A DNA stretch of 64,000 bases, taken from NCBI GenBank assembly GCA_036925085.1, contig JAUPFP010000012.1, forward strand, positions 2,531,109 to 2,595,108, given 5' to 3'. A program made the translations under genes and the position numbers. This document shows positions 38,073-47,848 of this stretch, piece by piece. Position 1 is the stretch's first letter. Every line of letters starts with the position of its first letter. This DNA comes from Brachycybe producta. Taxonomy: Eukaryota > Arthropoda > Diplopoda > Playtdesmida > Andrognathidae. Below the pieces are notes generated by a model. That model was given only the letters and a program-made list of their open reading frames with translations, was not told the DNA's origin and did not search any database.

Positions 38073-41000
38073 GTGTGGGTGTCGATAGGCGATCGTCTGT
38101 TGGAGATGATCGTAGACACCGGGGCCGACGTGTCGGTCCTAAGCATTACGGCGGCACGAGTGATGGAGTTGCCTATAGAGGAACTGGTGGTTCCTTCATT
38201 CCTGCTTGGAATGGGTGGGCACTCCATCGAGGTAGTAGGGGTCACTAATGTGGAATTGACCATCCACAAGAAAACCATCAAGGTGCCTCTCCTTTTGGTG
38301 AAAGGAGAGGGCGAAGCGTTGTTGGGCATTGATCACGCCTCACGTTTCGGCTTGATGGTTGATATCGTGCACCGGAAGGTTTACTTCCAGGAGGATGTCT
38401 GGACGGCACATCCAGACGCCCTCCAAGCTGCATTCACCGATCGTGCGCTTGCAGAACCTAGGGAGGTGGAAGCAATTCCATCGCCGATACCAGGGGCTTT
38501 GCCTCAGGGACGGCAACTCCCAGTGGATCCGCCGGCACTCGAGCAGGTTGACGGGTGGGTGAACATTGTTTCACCAGAGCTGCCCGAGACCAGAACCTCT
38601 ATCGGGCGCGGAGAAGTTTGTTCTCTGCGACTGAGGGAGAATGTCTGGCTACCAGCCCACGTACAACGTGTCGTATCCGTGACGTTGGTAGAGCATGCCG
38701 GCCCTGGCCAGCTGCTTCTCGTGGAGCCGCACCGGAAAGCCTTAGGTGGACGTGGTGTGTTAGCAGTGGCAGGTATCGCTGCAGCTAACCGGCTTGGCAC
38801 GTATGATATCTGGCTTGAGAACGTGGGAGAGGCACCTATTGCCCTGGAAACAGGAGAGGGTGTAGCCACGGCTCAAGCTGTGGAGGCTGCCATTGTGGTA
38901 GGGCTGGAAGAGCCGTCTAAGTTGAGAGGGGGAGACCCCACTCAGAGGTCAGTTCGACCAGGGAAGTCCTCGTCTAAGTTGAGAGGGGCGTCCGGAAACG
39001 GACGCCAAGTGCTCAACGTGGCGACGGCTCCCACTCTCGAAGAGTGTCTTAAGATTGGTGACAATCTGAAGCCTGAAGAGGCGAGACGGCTTCGAGAGTT
39101 CCTGCTGGCACGCCGGGATCATTTCGCGTTCGACTTCACAGAGTTGGGTGAAACCTCTCTGGTCGAACATACGATTGACACCGGTGGGCAACCTCCTGTG
39201 CGTGAAGGATTGCGTCGAACCGCTCCAGCGGCCAGAGCAGTCGAGAAAGAAGAGGTGGCGAAGATGTTGGATGCAGGGGTTATCCAACCTTCGCGTAGTC
39301 CCTACGCGAGCCCTATCTTGCTTGTCCGCAAGAAGGATGGTGGCTTTCGTTTTTGCGTGGACTACCGGAAACTGAACGCCCAGACAAAGCTGGATCAGTA
39401 TCCGTTGCCCCGCAACGATGATGCGCTCGACTCGTTGGCCGGTGCGAAGTTCTTCGCTACCTTGGACCTGGCTAGTGGTTACTGGCAGGTTCGGATGGCT
39501 GAGCCAGACATTGAGAAAACGGCATTCATTTGCTCTCAAGGTCTGTTTGAGTTCCGGAAAATGCCTTTCGGACTCTGTAATGCTCCAGCCACCATGCAAA
39601 GAGCGCTAGACCTCTTATTGGCAGGACATAAGTGGGAGACGTGTCTGGTGTACCTGGACGATATTATCGTCTTTGGGAACACTTTCGAGCAGTTTCTCGA
39701 AAGACTCTCCACTGTCCTTAGACTGTTACGAGGGGCGGAGCTGAAACTCCAGCCGAAGAAATGTTTCTTTGGCTTTAACAAAGTACGTTATCTCGGTCAC
39801 GTAGTGAGTGCCGAGGGAGTTGCTCCGGACCCGGATCTCGTGCGGGCAGTCCAGGAGTTTGATGTCCCGACGACAGTGACAGGCGTCCGCAGTTTTCTCG
39901 GACTTGCCGGTTACTATCGAAGGTTCATCAAGGACTTCACCAAGGTGGCCAGGCCTTTGCACGATCTGACGAAGAAGGATGCGTCCTTCGAGTGGTCGGA
40001 TCAGTGCAAACTAGCGTTTGCTCGGTTAAAGGCATTTTTAACCGAAGCGCCGGTACTCACCATGTACGATCCGCGTGGTGAGGTAATTATCCATACCGAC
40101 GCTAGTGGGTACGGCTTGGGAGTCGTAGTCTACCAGAAGTTACCGGAGGACAGTGTCCCCCGTGTTCTGGCCTACGCAAGCCGACTCATGAAAGGAGCGG
40201 AGACACGGTATTCGGTCACCGAGCAGGAGTGCTTGGCGGTCATGTTTGCCGTGGGTAAATTCCGTCCTTACCTCTTTAACCGGGAGTTTGTGATCGTAAC
40301 TGATCACCATGCTCTTTGCTATCTGCAGACAGCCAAGAACCTGCAAGGCAGGTTGGGGCGTTGGCAGATGCAGCTTCAAGAGTACCGGTTTAAGGTTCAG
40401 TATAGGAAGGGAACACTGCACGTGGATGCCGACGCTTTGAGTCGGTATCCTGTTCGTGATGTGGCGGACCTTTCCTTACCTGAATACGTCGAAGCCGACG
40501 TAGGTGAGGTTATTTACCACGTCCGTTCCGAGGTGGATTGGGTCAAGGAGCAAGAGGCCGATGGCTGGTGCTCCAAAGTGAAGAGTGAAATCTTCCGTGA
40601 CCCCAACTCGAACCTCCGGTTCAAGTTCGTGGTGGCAGATGACTTGTTGTTTGCCATCAGGTCCATTCAGGATCGGTTAAGAACTGTGTTGGTAGTTCCG
40701 AAGTCATGCAGGGCTTTCTGTCTAAGGAAGCTACATGACATTCCCGAAGCTGGTCACTTCGGAATGTTTAAGACCTACCAGAGACTGCGCTCACGCTTCT
40801 ACTGGATCGGTATGAAGCGGGACACTGCCGAATATGTTAAGTCATGTTTGGTGTGTCAGAGAGCGCGACAGTATGCTCGAAGTCAGGGATTTCTCCAACC
40901 GATTGTGCCGGAGTACCCAGTTGATACCTGGGGAATGGACTTCGTTGGACCGTTTCCTGCCTCCGTGGGTGGAGTCACCTATGTACTGATCATGGTTGAC

Positions 41001-42032
41001 TATTTCACCCGGTACGGTGTGGCAAGGGCGGTACGAAGGGCCACGGCCGCCTGTGTGGTGAAATTTCTGAAGGACGAGATCCTTTCGGTGTATGGTACAA
41101 CGAAAGCTCTTGTCTCGGATCGTGGGTCCCAGTTCTCCAGCAAAGTCCTGCTAAAGTTCCGGGAGCGCTATAATATAGCGCATCACTTCACGACGGCGTA
41201 CCATCCGCAAGCTAATGGGCTTACGGAGCGTACGAATAAGACCGTAATGGAAACCATCAAGCGGTACCTTGATCCCCTCAAGGAACAGCGTGATTGGTGG
41301 GATAAATTACGGCCCGCCGTGTGGGCTTATAACACAGCTGTCCAGGAGAGTACGCAAGTCTCTCCGTATCAGTTGTTGTTTGGCCGTGAGCCGCGGATGG
41401 AGATTGATAACCTCCTTCCGAACGGTCCAGTCCGCGACTTGCCCGACCAGCAAGCCGTGGAAGAGCAGGCTCGTCAACGTTTGACGGCTGCTCAGAAAAG
41501 GCAGAAGGAGCGGTACGACGCTGGCCGTGTGGAGCCTCCTCTTTATCAGCCTGGAGATCAGGTGTGGATAAGAGATCAGGCTGGGAAGCTCGGTCAGGCG
41601 AAGAAATGGAACTTGGCCTATAAAGCTGAGAGGGGTACGGTGGTCCTGCAGTATTCCGACCTGATCTACGAAATAGAGTTCGTAGACGGGTATGGTCGGA
41701 AGGTGCGGGACCGGTTTCTTGTTGATAACCTTAAGCCGTACGTACCCACCTGTACCGTGAGGGAGGAAGATGGACTTGGAGTCTCTGACACCTCCTCCGG
41801 TACCGACAGCGATGCCACGGAGGCTTCGGCGCGGAGTGGAATGACTCCGGCGCTAAAACCACCGTCCATTTCTTCGCAGGAGTCTACCGACTCTGAAGCA
41901 GATAACCCCCCTCCACCTCGGTACAATCTCCGTCCGCGGAGACCGAGGGTGTATGAGGTGAGTGGGTTTGATGCACGTATAGGAAGCCCTCCAGGGAGGC
42001 CCCTATGTGGGAGAGAGCCGGCAGTCCGCTGA
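38073..42032 (+). CDS. pol: Pol of element C: protease, reverse transcriptase, RNase H, integrase
   Basis: 1319 uninterrupted codons; the first codon is GTG, so it is part of a longer frame rather than a separate gene. Retropepsin motif DTGADVSVLS at residues 15-24. RT with VDYRKLNAQT, LDLASGYWQVRM, MPFGLCNAPATMQR and the catalytic YLDDIIVF near residue 527. RNase H with HTDASGYGLG near 675 and TDHHALCYL. Integrase with the HHCC zinc finger (HDIPEAGHFG...CLVCQRAR), core triad in MDFVGP (about 956), SDRGSQF (about 1016) and GLTERTN (about 1052), then a GPY/F-like region. No chromodomain. All catalytic residues are present. It ends overlapping ORF3 by 28 nt. Confidence 0.93.
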   Translation: MWVSIGDRLLEMIVDTGADVSVLSITAARVMELPIEELVVPSFLLGMGGHSIEVVGVTNVELTIHKKTIKVPLLLVKGEGEALLGIDHASRFGLMVDIVHRKVYFQEDVWTAHPDALQAAFTDRALAEPREVEAIPSPIPGALPQGRQLPVDPPALEQVDGWVNIVSPELPETRTSIGRGEVCSLRLRENVWLPAHVQRVVSVTLVEHAGPGQLLLVEPHRKALGGRGVLAVAGIAAANRLGTYDIWLENVGEAPIALETGEGVATAQAVEAAIVVGLEEPSKLRGGDPTQRSVRPGKSSSKLRGASGNGRQVLNVATAPTLEECLKIGDNLKPEEARRLREFLLARRDHFAFDFTELGETSLVEHTIDTGGQPPVREGLRRTAPAARAVEKEEVAKMLDAGVIQPSRSPYASPILLVRKKDGGFRFCVDYRKLNAQTKLDQYPLPRNDDALDSLAGAKFFATLDLASGYWQVRMAEPDIEKTAFICSQGLFEFRKMPFGLCNAPATMQRALDLLLAGHKWETCLVYLDDIIVFGNTFEQFLERLSTVLRLLRGAELKLQPKKCFFGFNKVRYLGHVVSAEGVAPDPDLVRAVQEFDVPTTVTGVRSFLGLAGYYRRFIKDFTKVARPLHDLTKKDASFEWSDQCKLAFARLKAFLTEAPVLTMYDPRGEVIIHTDASGYGLGVVVYQKLPEDSVPRVLAYASRLMKGAETRYSVTEQECLAVMFAVGKFRPYLFNREFVIVTDHHALCYLQTAKNLQGRLGRWQMQLQEYRFKVQYRKGTLHVDADALSRYPVRDVADLSLPEYVEADVGEVIYHVRSEVDWVKEQEADGWCSKVKSEIFRDPNSNLRFKFVVADDLLFAIRSIQDRLRTVLVVPKSCRAFCLRKLHDIPEAGHFGMFKTYQRLRSRFYWIGMKRDTAEYVKSCLVCQRARQYARSQGFLQPIVPEYPVDTWGMDFVGPFPASVGGVTYVLIMVDYFTRYGVARAVRRATAACVVKFLKDEILSVYGTTKALVSDRGSQFSSKVLLKFRERYNIAHHFTTAYHPQANGLTERTNKTVMETIKRYLDPLKEQRDWWDKLRPAVWAYNTAVQESTQVSPYQLLFGREPRMEIDNLLPNGPVRDLPDQQAVEEQARQRLTAAQKRQKERYDAGRVEPPLYQPGDQVWIRDQAGKLGQAKKWNLAYKAERGTVVLQYSDLIYEIEFVDGYGRKVRDRFLVDNLKPYVPTCTVREEDGLGVSDTSSGTDSDATEASARSGMTPALKPPSISSQESTDSEADNPPPPRYNLRPRRPRVYEVSGFDARIGSPPGRPLCGREPAVR

Positions 42033-45000
42033 TATGGGCGGACGGCTGGGAGAGGAGGCGGCCGGACGTTGCGGTGTTTGGGGCCCGCCACGGTTTCGGT
42101 AGAAACCAAGGGCGGCCCATCACCAGGTGTCCAGCCAAAGGCCCGACAAAATCGGTCCGTGGACGGAGAAATCCGTCCGTAAAAACCTCCGTGCAATCTC
42201 CAATTACCGTCAATATAAGAGAATTGACGGTAAATGTCTCTACTCCTCAGATCCAGTCTTGGTGTAGGAGAATTCGCCGTATGTCTGCCCCTAAAAAGGC
42301 AGACGACGGTGGAATCTCCATGGTGACCATGCATGAGGTGGCTGATGATGTTTTAGCCGCTACTGCACGGCCATTAGCCGCTAAGACGGTGAATTTGGCG
42401 GCTAGGCGCCATTTTGTTTGCAGATTAAACAAACAAAAAACGCCGGCACCACGTGTGAAAAGAAAAACACGTTTTCACCGTCAAAGAGGCCACCAAGAGC
42501 TGGAAATAGAGGGCAACATTGAAAAAGTAAGTCCCTCTAAGGGAATTTCCTTCTCCTGCCTGTTGGCAGTTCTCTTTTATATGTTAACGGTGTGTTTTAC
42601 GGTCATTGACCGTATACACACGTGGTGGGTGTGGTTTCGCCACCATGACTGTTGTCATGGTGGCCAAACCACTGAGGAAAGCACTTTTCCGGCGGGTTCA
42701 GCCCGTCCGAGCACCGTTTCACTTGGGAAGGCCCAAGTTCGACGGTGTTTGGGCGGTAGAAGCCCGCCAGGGAGTGGTTTTCACCGATCGAAGGCGGTGA
42801 AACACGGTTTTGACCGTGAATTGCCGACTTTGGACGGTGAAAACGGCATTTTGCACGGTAGAAGTCCGTGCAATGCCCTTTCCAACCGTCGGAACTCGGT
42901 GAGAGGGTGTTTTCACCTTCCGAAGGTGGTTAGCCATGGATTTTGCCGTGGTTTACCGACTTTGGACGGTGGAAACCGCGATTCGCACGGTGAAATCCCG
43001 TGGAATACTCTTTCTACCGGTTCTGAAAGGGGGAAAAGATGTTTTCACCGTACGAAGGCGGTAAAACACGGTGGGGACCGTGAATTACCGACTTTGGACG
43101 GTGAAAACGAGAGTTCTCACGGTAAAAGTCCGTGGAATTCGCTTTTCCACGGTGAAAACTTGTTTTTGACAGTCTCTTCACTTTTTAACAGGTCCACCAC
43201 GGAGAAGGAGAAGGAGGAAGGCGACGGGAGTGGCCAACGGTCCCCCTCCCTCAGCCCGCTGCATCCTGGGGATGCAAGGCTGTTGGAGTCGGGATCGGAG
43301 GTCTCCCCATCATCTGGCGGGCCGGAAACGGCGGATGCTACCGTGGAATCTGTTGATTCCCCGGCGGCAGAAGCCGTGGAAGGTCCGGGATCTGCCCAGT
43401 CGACTCCGACCGGTGTCGGAGCCTTCTGGGGCAGGTACCTGCAGTCTCCTACAAGAGATACGGCTGCTACCACCGTTCATTCGGTGGCGGCGGTAGTTTC
43501 TCCGGTTGGAGAGCCTGCAGAAGCGGGTGTTGATGGTGGGAAAGCGGCTACCGGTGTGGTAACCGCTAGTACCCCGGAACCCGGGTCTCCGTCTGTTCGA
43601 GACCTCCTAGATTGGTCTAGGGTGGTCGAGGACAGTGAGGACGTCTCCTTGGGAGCGTCCTTAGTCATTGACACGGAGATGGAGGTCGAAACCACCGTTG
43701 ATTCGGTGGTTGACGCCTCAAGGCAGTGGCGGAGCCGCAACGCCTCTTCAGAGGGCTCTTCGGAGTCTGACGGGAGTAGTTCGGCCTCCGAGGGTAAACC
43801 GTCTGGGACGGGATCCCCCGGAGTTCTTCCCGCCGATCCAATGTCTTTGGAGGCCGTGGCTGTGTCCTTGGCCGACGAAGAAGACCGCTTGGATCGGTTG
43901 GACGAAGCTAGACGGGACATGGTCCAGGAAGATGGCTTCCTGGTCGGGGACCGTCGATGCTTCATCGGGGAGTTTCCAACCGTGCAGGTGAGGAAGGATG
44001 GCGCAAGGAAGTGCAAGAAAAAGTCCGGAGCCGCACGGATCACTGCCAGAGCCAAGGCTCTCGCAGAGAGAGAGGCTCTGCTCAAAGCTAAGGAGGAGGC
44101 GTTGAAGAAGTTCACGCCTGCTGTGGGGCTTCGAGCGGAAACTCTCGCCCGCCCTGAAGGTTGTCCAGGGGCTGCTTGGCCAGAGAAGCCGGCTGCTGGA
44201 TCGGGTCCGCCCGAGGCAGTAGCTGGCCCCTCCGGCTGGCGGTCGGACAACCCGAAGAGGGACCGGCGAGCGGTGAAGAAGGCTACCCAGCCTCCAGTAC
44301 CCGCTCCCGGTAAAACGGGGAAATCTGTGAGTGGTGGTGGTGGTAAGGGACAAAAAAGGTCCCACCCTCACACCCCACCAGTGGCTGAAAGCTCGAGAGG
44401 TAAGAAGGCCAGGTCCTCAGGTCGAGGAAAGGCCTCCGAACCTCGGAAGCCCGAGAGCTTAGAGGATAAGCTCAAACGGCTTCAAGCTCAAGCAGCGAGT
44501 CTGCACCGACAGATCGCTCGTGCGGTCGGTGCAGGTGAGCGGCAGGAGTTTGAGCGCCGGGCTGCGGAGTTCCCTCCCCTGCAGGGAATACCCGCCCGGA
44601 GTCCGCTCAAAACAGGGGAACCTCCTGTCGGTCGTGGCGTCCCGCCAATTGCGAGTGCCACGACCATTGCTGGCCAGAAGCGAATCGCCGAGAGGGAGGC
44701 GATGCAGGCTTCCAGTGCACCAGCCCATGGTGCGGAAGCCAAAGCGACTGGTAGCAAGAGTCAGCCGACTCTTGCACCGAAGGAGAAGTCTCTCCTTCGG
44801 GATGGTCGAGGAAGATTTGTTTCCGGACAGTCATCCTCGGCTGTCTCTTCGGCTAAGGGCACTTCTTCAAAGAAGAGTACGGCTCCGGCCGGAAAACCTT
44901 CGAAGAAGGAGTCCGAGAAGGCGAAGGGGGCTAACCACCCGCCTAAGCCTGATCGGCCCAGTAAGTCGTCGGGGTCAGTTAAGTCTGACCTGACGCATGG

Positions 45001-45277
45001 TCAACCTTCCTCTCACGGGAAGAAAAAGAAAAATAAGAAGGACCGAAAGAGGTCCAAGCGTGAGAGGAAGGGGAGTCCGACACCCTCCAGCAGTAGGCGC
45101 CAGGGAGCCGAAACTGGAGGCGTCGTGGCGGAAAAGGAGGAGTCCCGGCGTGCTCAGGCAAGCACGCCGGCCGGGAGTCAACCGGTCCATACCCGTCCCG
45201 TTGAGGCGGCGCGGATGGATGGTAGGTCGATGCGCGACGTTTTGGTCGGCACGCCTCCATCCTCCCCGAAGGTGTGA
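42005..45277 (+). CDS. ORF3 of element C, large basic disordered protein, function unknown
   Basis: 1090 codons from an ATG inside the last 28 nt of pol, in the -1 frame. Residues about 260-390 carry three 44-residue repeats (ELPTLDGENGILHG, GLPTLDGGNRDSHG, ELPTLDGENESSHG). A middle segment is acidic Ser/Gly/Glu. Residues about 620-710 contain a charged coiled coil (ARAKALAEREALLKAKEEAL). The C-terminal third is Lys/Arg/Ser/Pro-rich. A hydrophobic stretch near residues 180-205 (SCLLAVLFYMLTVCFTVI) could be a membrane segment. No enzyme or envelope domain is recognised. It lies where env would be. Confidence 0.72.
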   Translation: MWERAGSPLIWADGWERRRPDVAVFGARHGFGRNQGRPITRCPAKGPTKSVRGRRNPSVKTSVQSPITVNIRELTVNVSTPQIQSWCRRIRRMSAPKKADDGGISMVTMHEVADDVLAATARPLAAKTVNLAARRHFVCRLNKQKTPAPRVKRKTRFHRQRGHQELEIEGNIEKVSPSKGISFSCLLAVLFYMLTVCFTVIDRIHTWWVWFRHHDCCHGGQTTEESTFPAGSARPSTVSLGKAQVRRCLGGRSPPGSGFHRSKAVKHGFDRELPTLDGENGILHGRSPCNALSNRRNSVRGCFHLPKVVSHGFCRGLPTLDGGNRDSHGEIPWNTLSTGSERGKRCFHRTKAVKHGGDRELPTLDGENESSHGKSPWNSLFHGENLFLTVSSLFNRSTTEKEKEEGDGSGQRSPSLSPLHPGDARLLESGSEVSPSSGGPETADATVESVDSPAAEAVEGPGSAQSTPTGVGAFWGRYLQSPTRDTAATTVHSVAAVVSPVGEPAEAGVDGGKAATGVVTASTPEPGSPSVRDLLDWSRVVEDSEDVSLGASLVIDTEMEVETTVDSVVDASRQWRSRNASSEGSSESDGSSSASEGKPSGTGSPGVLPADPMSLEAVAVSLADEEDRLDRLDEARRDMVQEDGFLVGDRRCFIGEFPTVQVRKDGARKCKKKSGAARITARAKALAEREALLKAKEEALKKFTPAVGLRAETLARPEGCPGAAWPEKPAAGSGPPEAVAGPSGWRSDNPKRDRRAVKKATQPPVPAPGKTGKSVSGGGGKGQKRSHPHTPPVAESSRGKKARSSGRGKASEPRKPESLEDKLKRLQAQAASLHRQIARAVGAGERQEFERRAAEFPPLQGIPARSPLKTGEPPVGRGVPPIASATTIAGQKRIAEREAMQASSAPAHGAEAKATGSKSQPTLAPKEKSLLRDGRGRFVSGQSSSAVSSAKGTSSKKSTAPAGKPSKKESEKAKGANHPPKPDRPSKSSGSVKSDLTHGQPSSHGKKKKNKKDRKRSKRERKGSPTPSSSRRQGAETGGVVAEKEESRRAQASTPAGSQPVHTRPVEAARMDGRSMRDVLVGTPPSSPKV
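42779..43170 (+). repeat. Three 132-bp tandem repeats in ORF3 (element C)
   Basis: The marker CCGACTTTGGACGGTG occurs at 42824, 42956 and 43088, spaced exactly 132 bp. Being a multiple of three, the array keeps the reading frame. A weaker fourth unit may precede it. Units contain several ACCGT/ACGGT words. Confidence 0.85.
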
Positions 45278-46080
45278 CTTTGCCCTCACCTAAGGGCGAA
45301 GGAACCTCGGTTGCAGGAGTTAGTGTTCCCACTAAACGTGGCCCCGTGACCCCCAGTGGGGGTACATCCTTCTCTCCGGTCCATGGCGGCGGGGTATTCG
45401 ATACCCTAGGACCTGAAACGTCAACCTCCCCTAGGCCTGAGGCTGAGGGACGGCGTATTGGCGCATTGCCCCCGTATTCAGATGCAGAGGTGTATCTGAA
45501 TAACCGGCTTGGTCTCTGGCAGGACCAGCCGGGAATGGAGGGTTGCCAATACCACGGCTACTACCGTCTGGATGAGCCACTTCCAGAGCCGTGGGTAGCA
45601 AGGCTACCGCCGTACAACATGCGCCATGTGGTGGCGTTTGGTTGTGGAGGTTTTCCGGTTGTCATGGTCGTGAATCCGGTCCAGCAAACGTTTGCTATTT
45701 TGGATGTGGTGGGACTAGATGCCGGGATAGTTCGTCTAGCCCGGCGTGCAGCCCCATTCATCCAACGTTTGCTGGGATGCGACTTAGGAGGTATGGCTGG
45801 TCAGTTTATTACTGAGCCTCTACCAGGGTGCGAGACCGAGCCCGCGGTTGCCCTGGTAGACCTCCTAACAAGTCGGACGCTTCGCACGCGTCCGCAACTC
45901 CAGGATATTCCTTTTGAGGAATTCCGAGCCCTGGAGGAAAGCCGTCTTAGGGGGACGGTCTTCGATACTGGTTTTGGGTGGCGTAACACCCAGATGTGCT
46001 TATGGTGGGCACGTCGGTGGGCTGCAGAGTGGATGGGCTCCACTTTCGCGACACCGCCAGAGAAGCCGTCCGGTACCTAA
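45274..46080 (+). CDS. ORF4 of element C, carrying the shared last-ORF domain
   Basis: 268 codons, in the -1 frame relative to ORF3 and overlapping its stop. There is no ATG before about residue 88, so it is either fused to ORF3 by frameshift or splicing, or separated from it by a 1-base change in this copy (in A and B the same domain is in one ORF with the disordered part). Domain: YLNNRLGLWQ, QYHGYYRLDEPLPEP, RHVVAFG, FPVVMVVNP, then an alpha-type tail with LDVVGLDAGIVRLARRA. No known family is recognised. Confidence 0.68.
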   Translation: MTLPSPKGEGTSVAGVSVPTKRGPVTPSGGTSFSPVHGGGVFDTLGPETSTSPRPEAEGRRIGALPPYSDAEVYLNNRLGLWQDQPGMEGCQYHGYYRLDEPLPEPWVARLPPYNMRHVVAFGCGGFPVVMVVNPVQQTFAILDVVGLDAGIVRLARRAAPFIQRLLGCDLGGMAGQFITEPLPGCETEPAVALVDLLTSRTLRTRPQLQDIPFEEFRALEESRLRGTVFDTGFGWRNTQMCLWWARRWAAEWMGSTFATPPEKPSGT

Positions 46081-46143
46081 GAAGGTCAGGTTCGGGGAGC
46101 AATAATGGCTGGCTTGACTCACCTGTTCCCGAGACGGAACAGG

Positions 46144-46157
46144 GAAGTTGAGAGGAT
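46144..46157 (+). promoter_or_regulatory. Polypurine tract of element C
   Basis: GAAGTTGAGAGGAT directly precedes the 3' LTR. Confidence 0.7.
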
Positions 46158-46951
46158 TGTGGCAACCTGGTCTGCTCCAATTTTAATTTTGTTGGAGCAG
46201 ACGAATTTCCCTATGGTGGTCTGCCTGACAGCTACAGTAGGCTGTTGGGACGGACGCCATTTTGGTGCCAGCAGACCTCTCACCATGAAGTCTATGGGTG
46301 AGAGGTCAGAAGTGACCTCTGTCCCCTCCAGGTGGAGTTGCCTGGAGGTTTCCTGTGGCCTAGTCAACCACAGGATCTGGGCAGTTGGTTGTAGGCTGTG
46401 AGACTGAGAAGACCTGTGGGTGGAGGTCAAGGAGACCTCCACTGGCCAGTGCCTCATCTTCTGCTTTTGTGCCTTTGGCCATTAGGCCTTGTTTGTATAT
46501 ATTTATGGGGGCTTGGCTGGTAAAGGAGTACCAGCCAAGTTGTGTAGATAATATCACTGCCTTGTCATCTAATTCATCGTAAGTGTATTAAAACACTTTT
46601 TAATTCATCTTACTTTGTGTACGTGTCATTTCTTGGGGAGTTACCGCGAGGGGGGTGGGTTTCTGGTATTGGGGAAACTCCACCGTCTTTTTCCGTCCTC
46701 TTTCGGCCGGAACTCGTGTCAGCTCGCGGTAGAACCGGTGTTCTACCGCGATATTCTCGGCGTGGCGGCGTGGTCTTTCGTCGTGTCCGTCGGGAGTGGC
46801 TCCGTGGAGCCGGCACAACCCAGGAGCACCGTGTGGGAGACGGCTACGGGTACGGTCCCGTCCCCGTAAGGAGCCGGTTAAGCGGTAAGTTTTACGTCCT
46901 TTTTGGGGTGAACTTACTGGGGTTATTGTGACGGTCCGGCGGGACGTTACA
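46158..46951 (+). repeat. 3' LTR of element C
   Basis: Same length as the 5' LTR (794 bp), with only a few substitutions, for example GTTGGAGCAG versus GTTGGATCAG and CTGGAGG versus CTGAAGG. Followed by the AGGG duplication. Confidence 0.92.
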
Positions 46952-47129
46952 AGGGTTGTTATATAAGTAATGGATATCATGATATATATATCAAAACATC
47001 ATACTTTTATTTTACATGGTGTAAATTACTAGTACTTACTATTTATTTTGCAGTCTTAAATTCTTAATGCGTGCAAAATTTTAAATTTCATTCTCTGGTT
47101 CTGACATGATTTGAAGTATTCATAACAGG

Positions 47130-47828
47130 TGTAACACCCTGTAAACCGTGATCCTGCCAAAACCATAGCCCGGGGGGGGTAAACAACTCTCAACCGTCCC
47201 TCCCCCTCTTCTCTGACTCACCTTTCTGACTCATGCCCAAGCGGCGGATTGATACATAAAGGACCACGGTCACTTGGACCTGGTTACACCTCGCAGGTGT
47301 ACACAGGTCCAAGGTATAAAAGGACCGTGTTCCTCTTTGTTCCTCAGTTCTTTCCTTTGCCTGTATTACGAGATATTATTCCGAATCATGGGCATAAGGA
47401 TTCACCGTTAGTATTATTAATATTCATCCTTGTATTCTGTGTTTCTTACAAGTGATGAATAAAAGTGTTGTAACAAGAAACAGCGTTGTCCTTCTGTCTA
47501 TATGTAACTCACTTCTCTTCAGAGGCCGGAGGCTCCATAGGGCAGGAGCTATGCGATTCTCAGCAGCTACAACATCTTCTCTTGTCGGTATACCGATGGA
47601 GAAGATGTATATCAGCATCAACCGGAAGAGAGAGAGAGAGATGGCCGCCACTCTCCTGCATCGATTTCACCCCCATGCAGAAGAGTGACTACAATCTGTC
47701 TCCATCCAACTCTCTCTACAGCTCGGATCTTCTCTGTGCAGGTACCATACTGTTCAGAGAAGAAACAAAGTGGGGAAAATGTCATCTAAAGGTTGGTAAT
47801 AAAAATGGGTTGATGTCAAAAGCTCACA
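47130..47828 (+). repeat. 5' LTR of element D
   Basis: 699 bp, TGTAACACCC to AAAGCTCACA, with TATAAAAG near 47315 and AATAAA near 47458. Same family as the LTRs of A. Confidence 0.9.
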
Positions 47829-47830
47829 TT

Positions 47831-47848
47831 TGGTGGAGGTGCGGGGTA
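47831..47848 (+). promoter_or_regulatory. Primer-binding site of element D
   Basis: TGGTGGAGGTGCGGGGTA, identical to the site in A. Confidence 0.75.

Larger units (their letters stand above)
34520..46951 (+). mobile_element. LTR retrotransposon C, full-length Ty3/gypsy type with two extra ORFs
   Basis: 12,432 bp. 794-bp LTRs at 34520-35313 and 46158-46951 differ at only a handful of positions. Target duplication AGGG at 34516-34519 and 46952-46955. Order: LTR, primer site, gag, frameshift signal, protease-RT-RNase H-integrase, ORF3, ORF4, polypurine tract, LTR. The length and the 3 kb ORF3 are unusual for Ty3/gypsy. It is GC-rich compared with the flanks. It is the only possible local source of reverse transcriptase and integrase for A, B and D. 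Confidence 0.93.

Noticed and set aside
43477..44371. Long minus-strand open frames of 257 and 207 codons in element C
   Set aside because: Antisense to ORF3. GC-rich, Ser/Arg-rich sequence keeps all frames open; no domain is seen.
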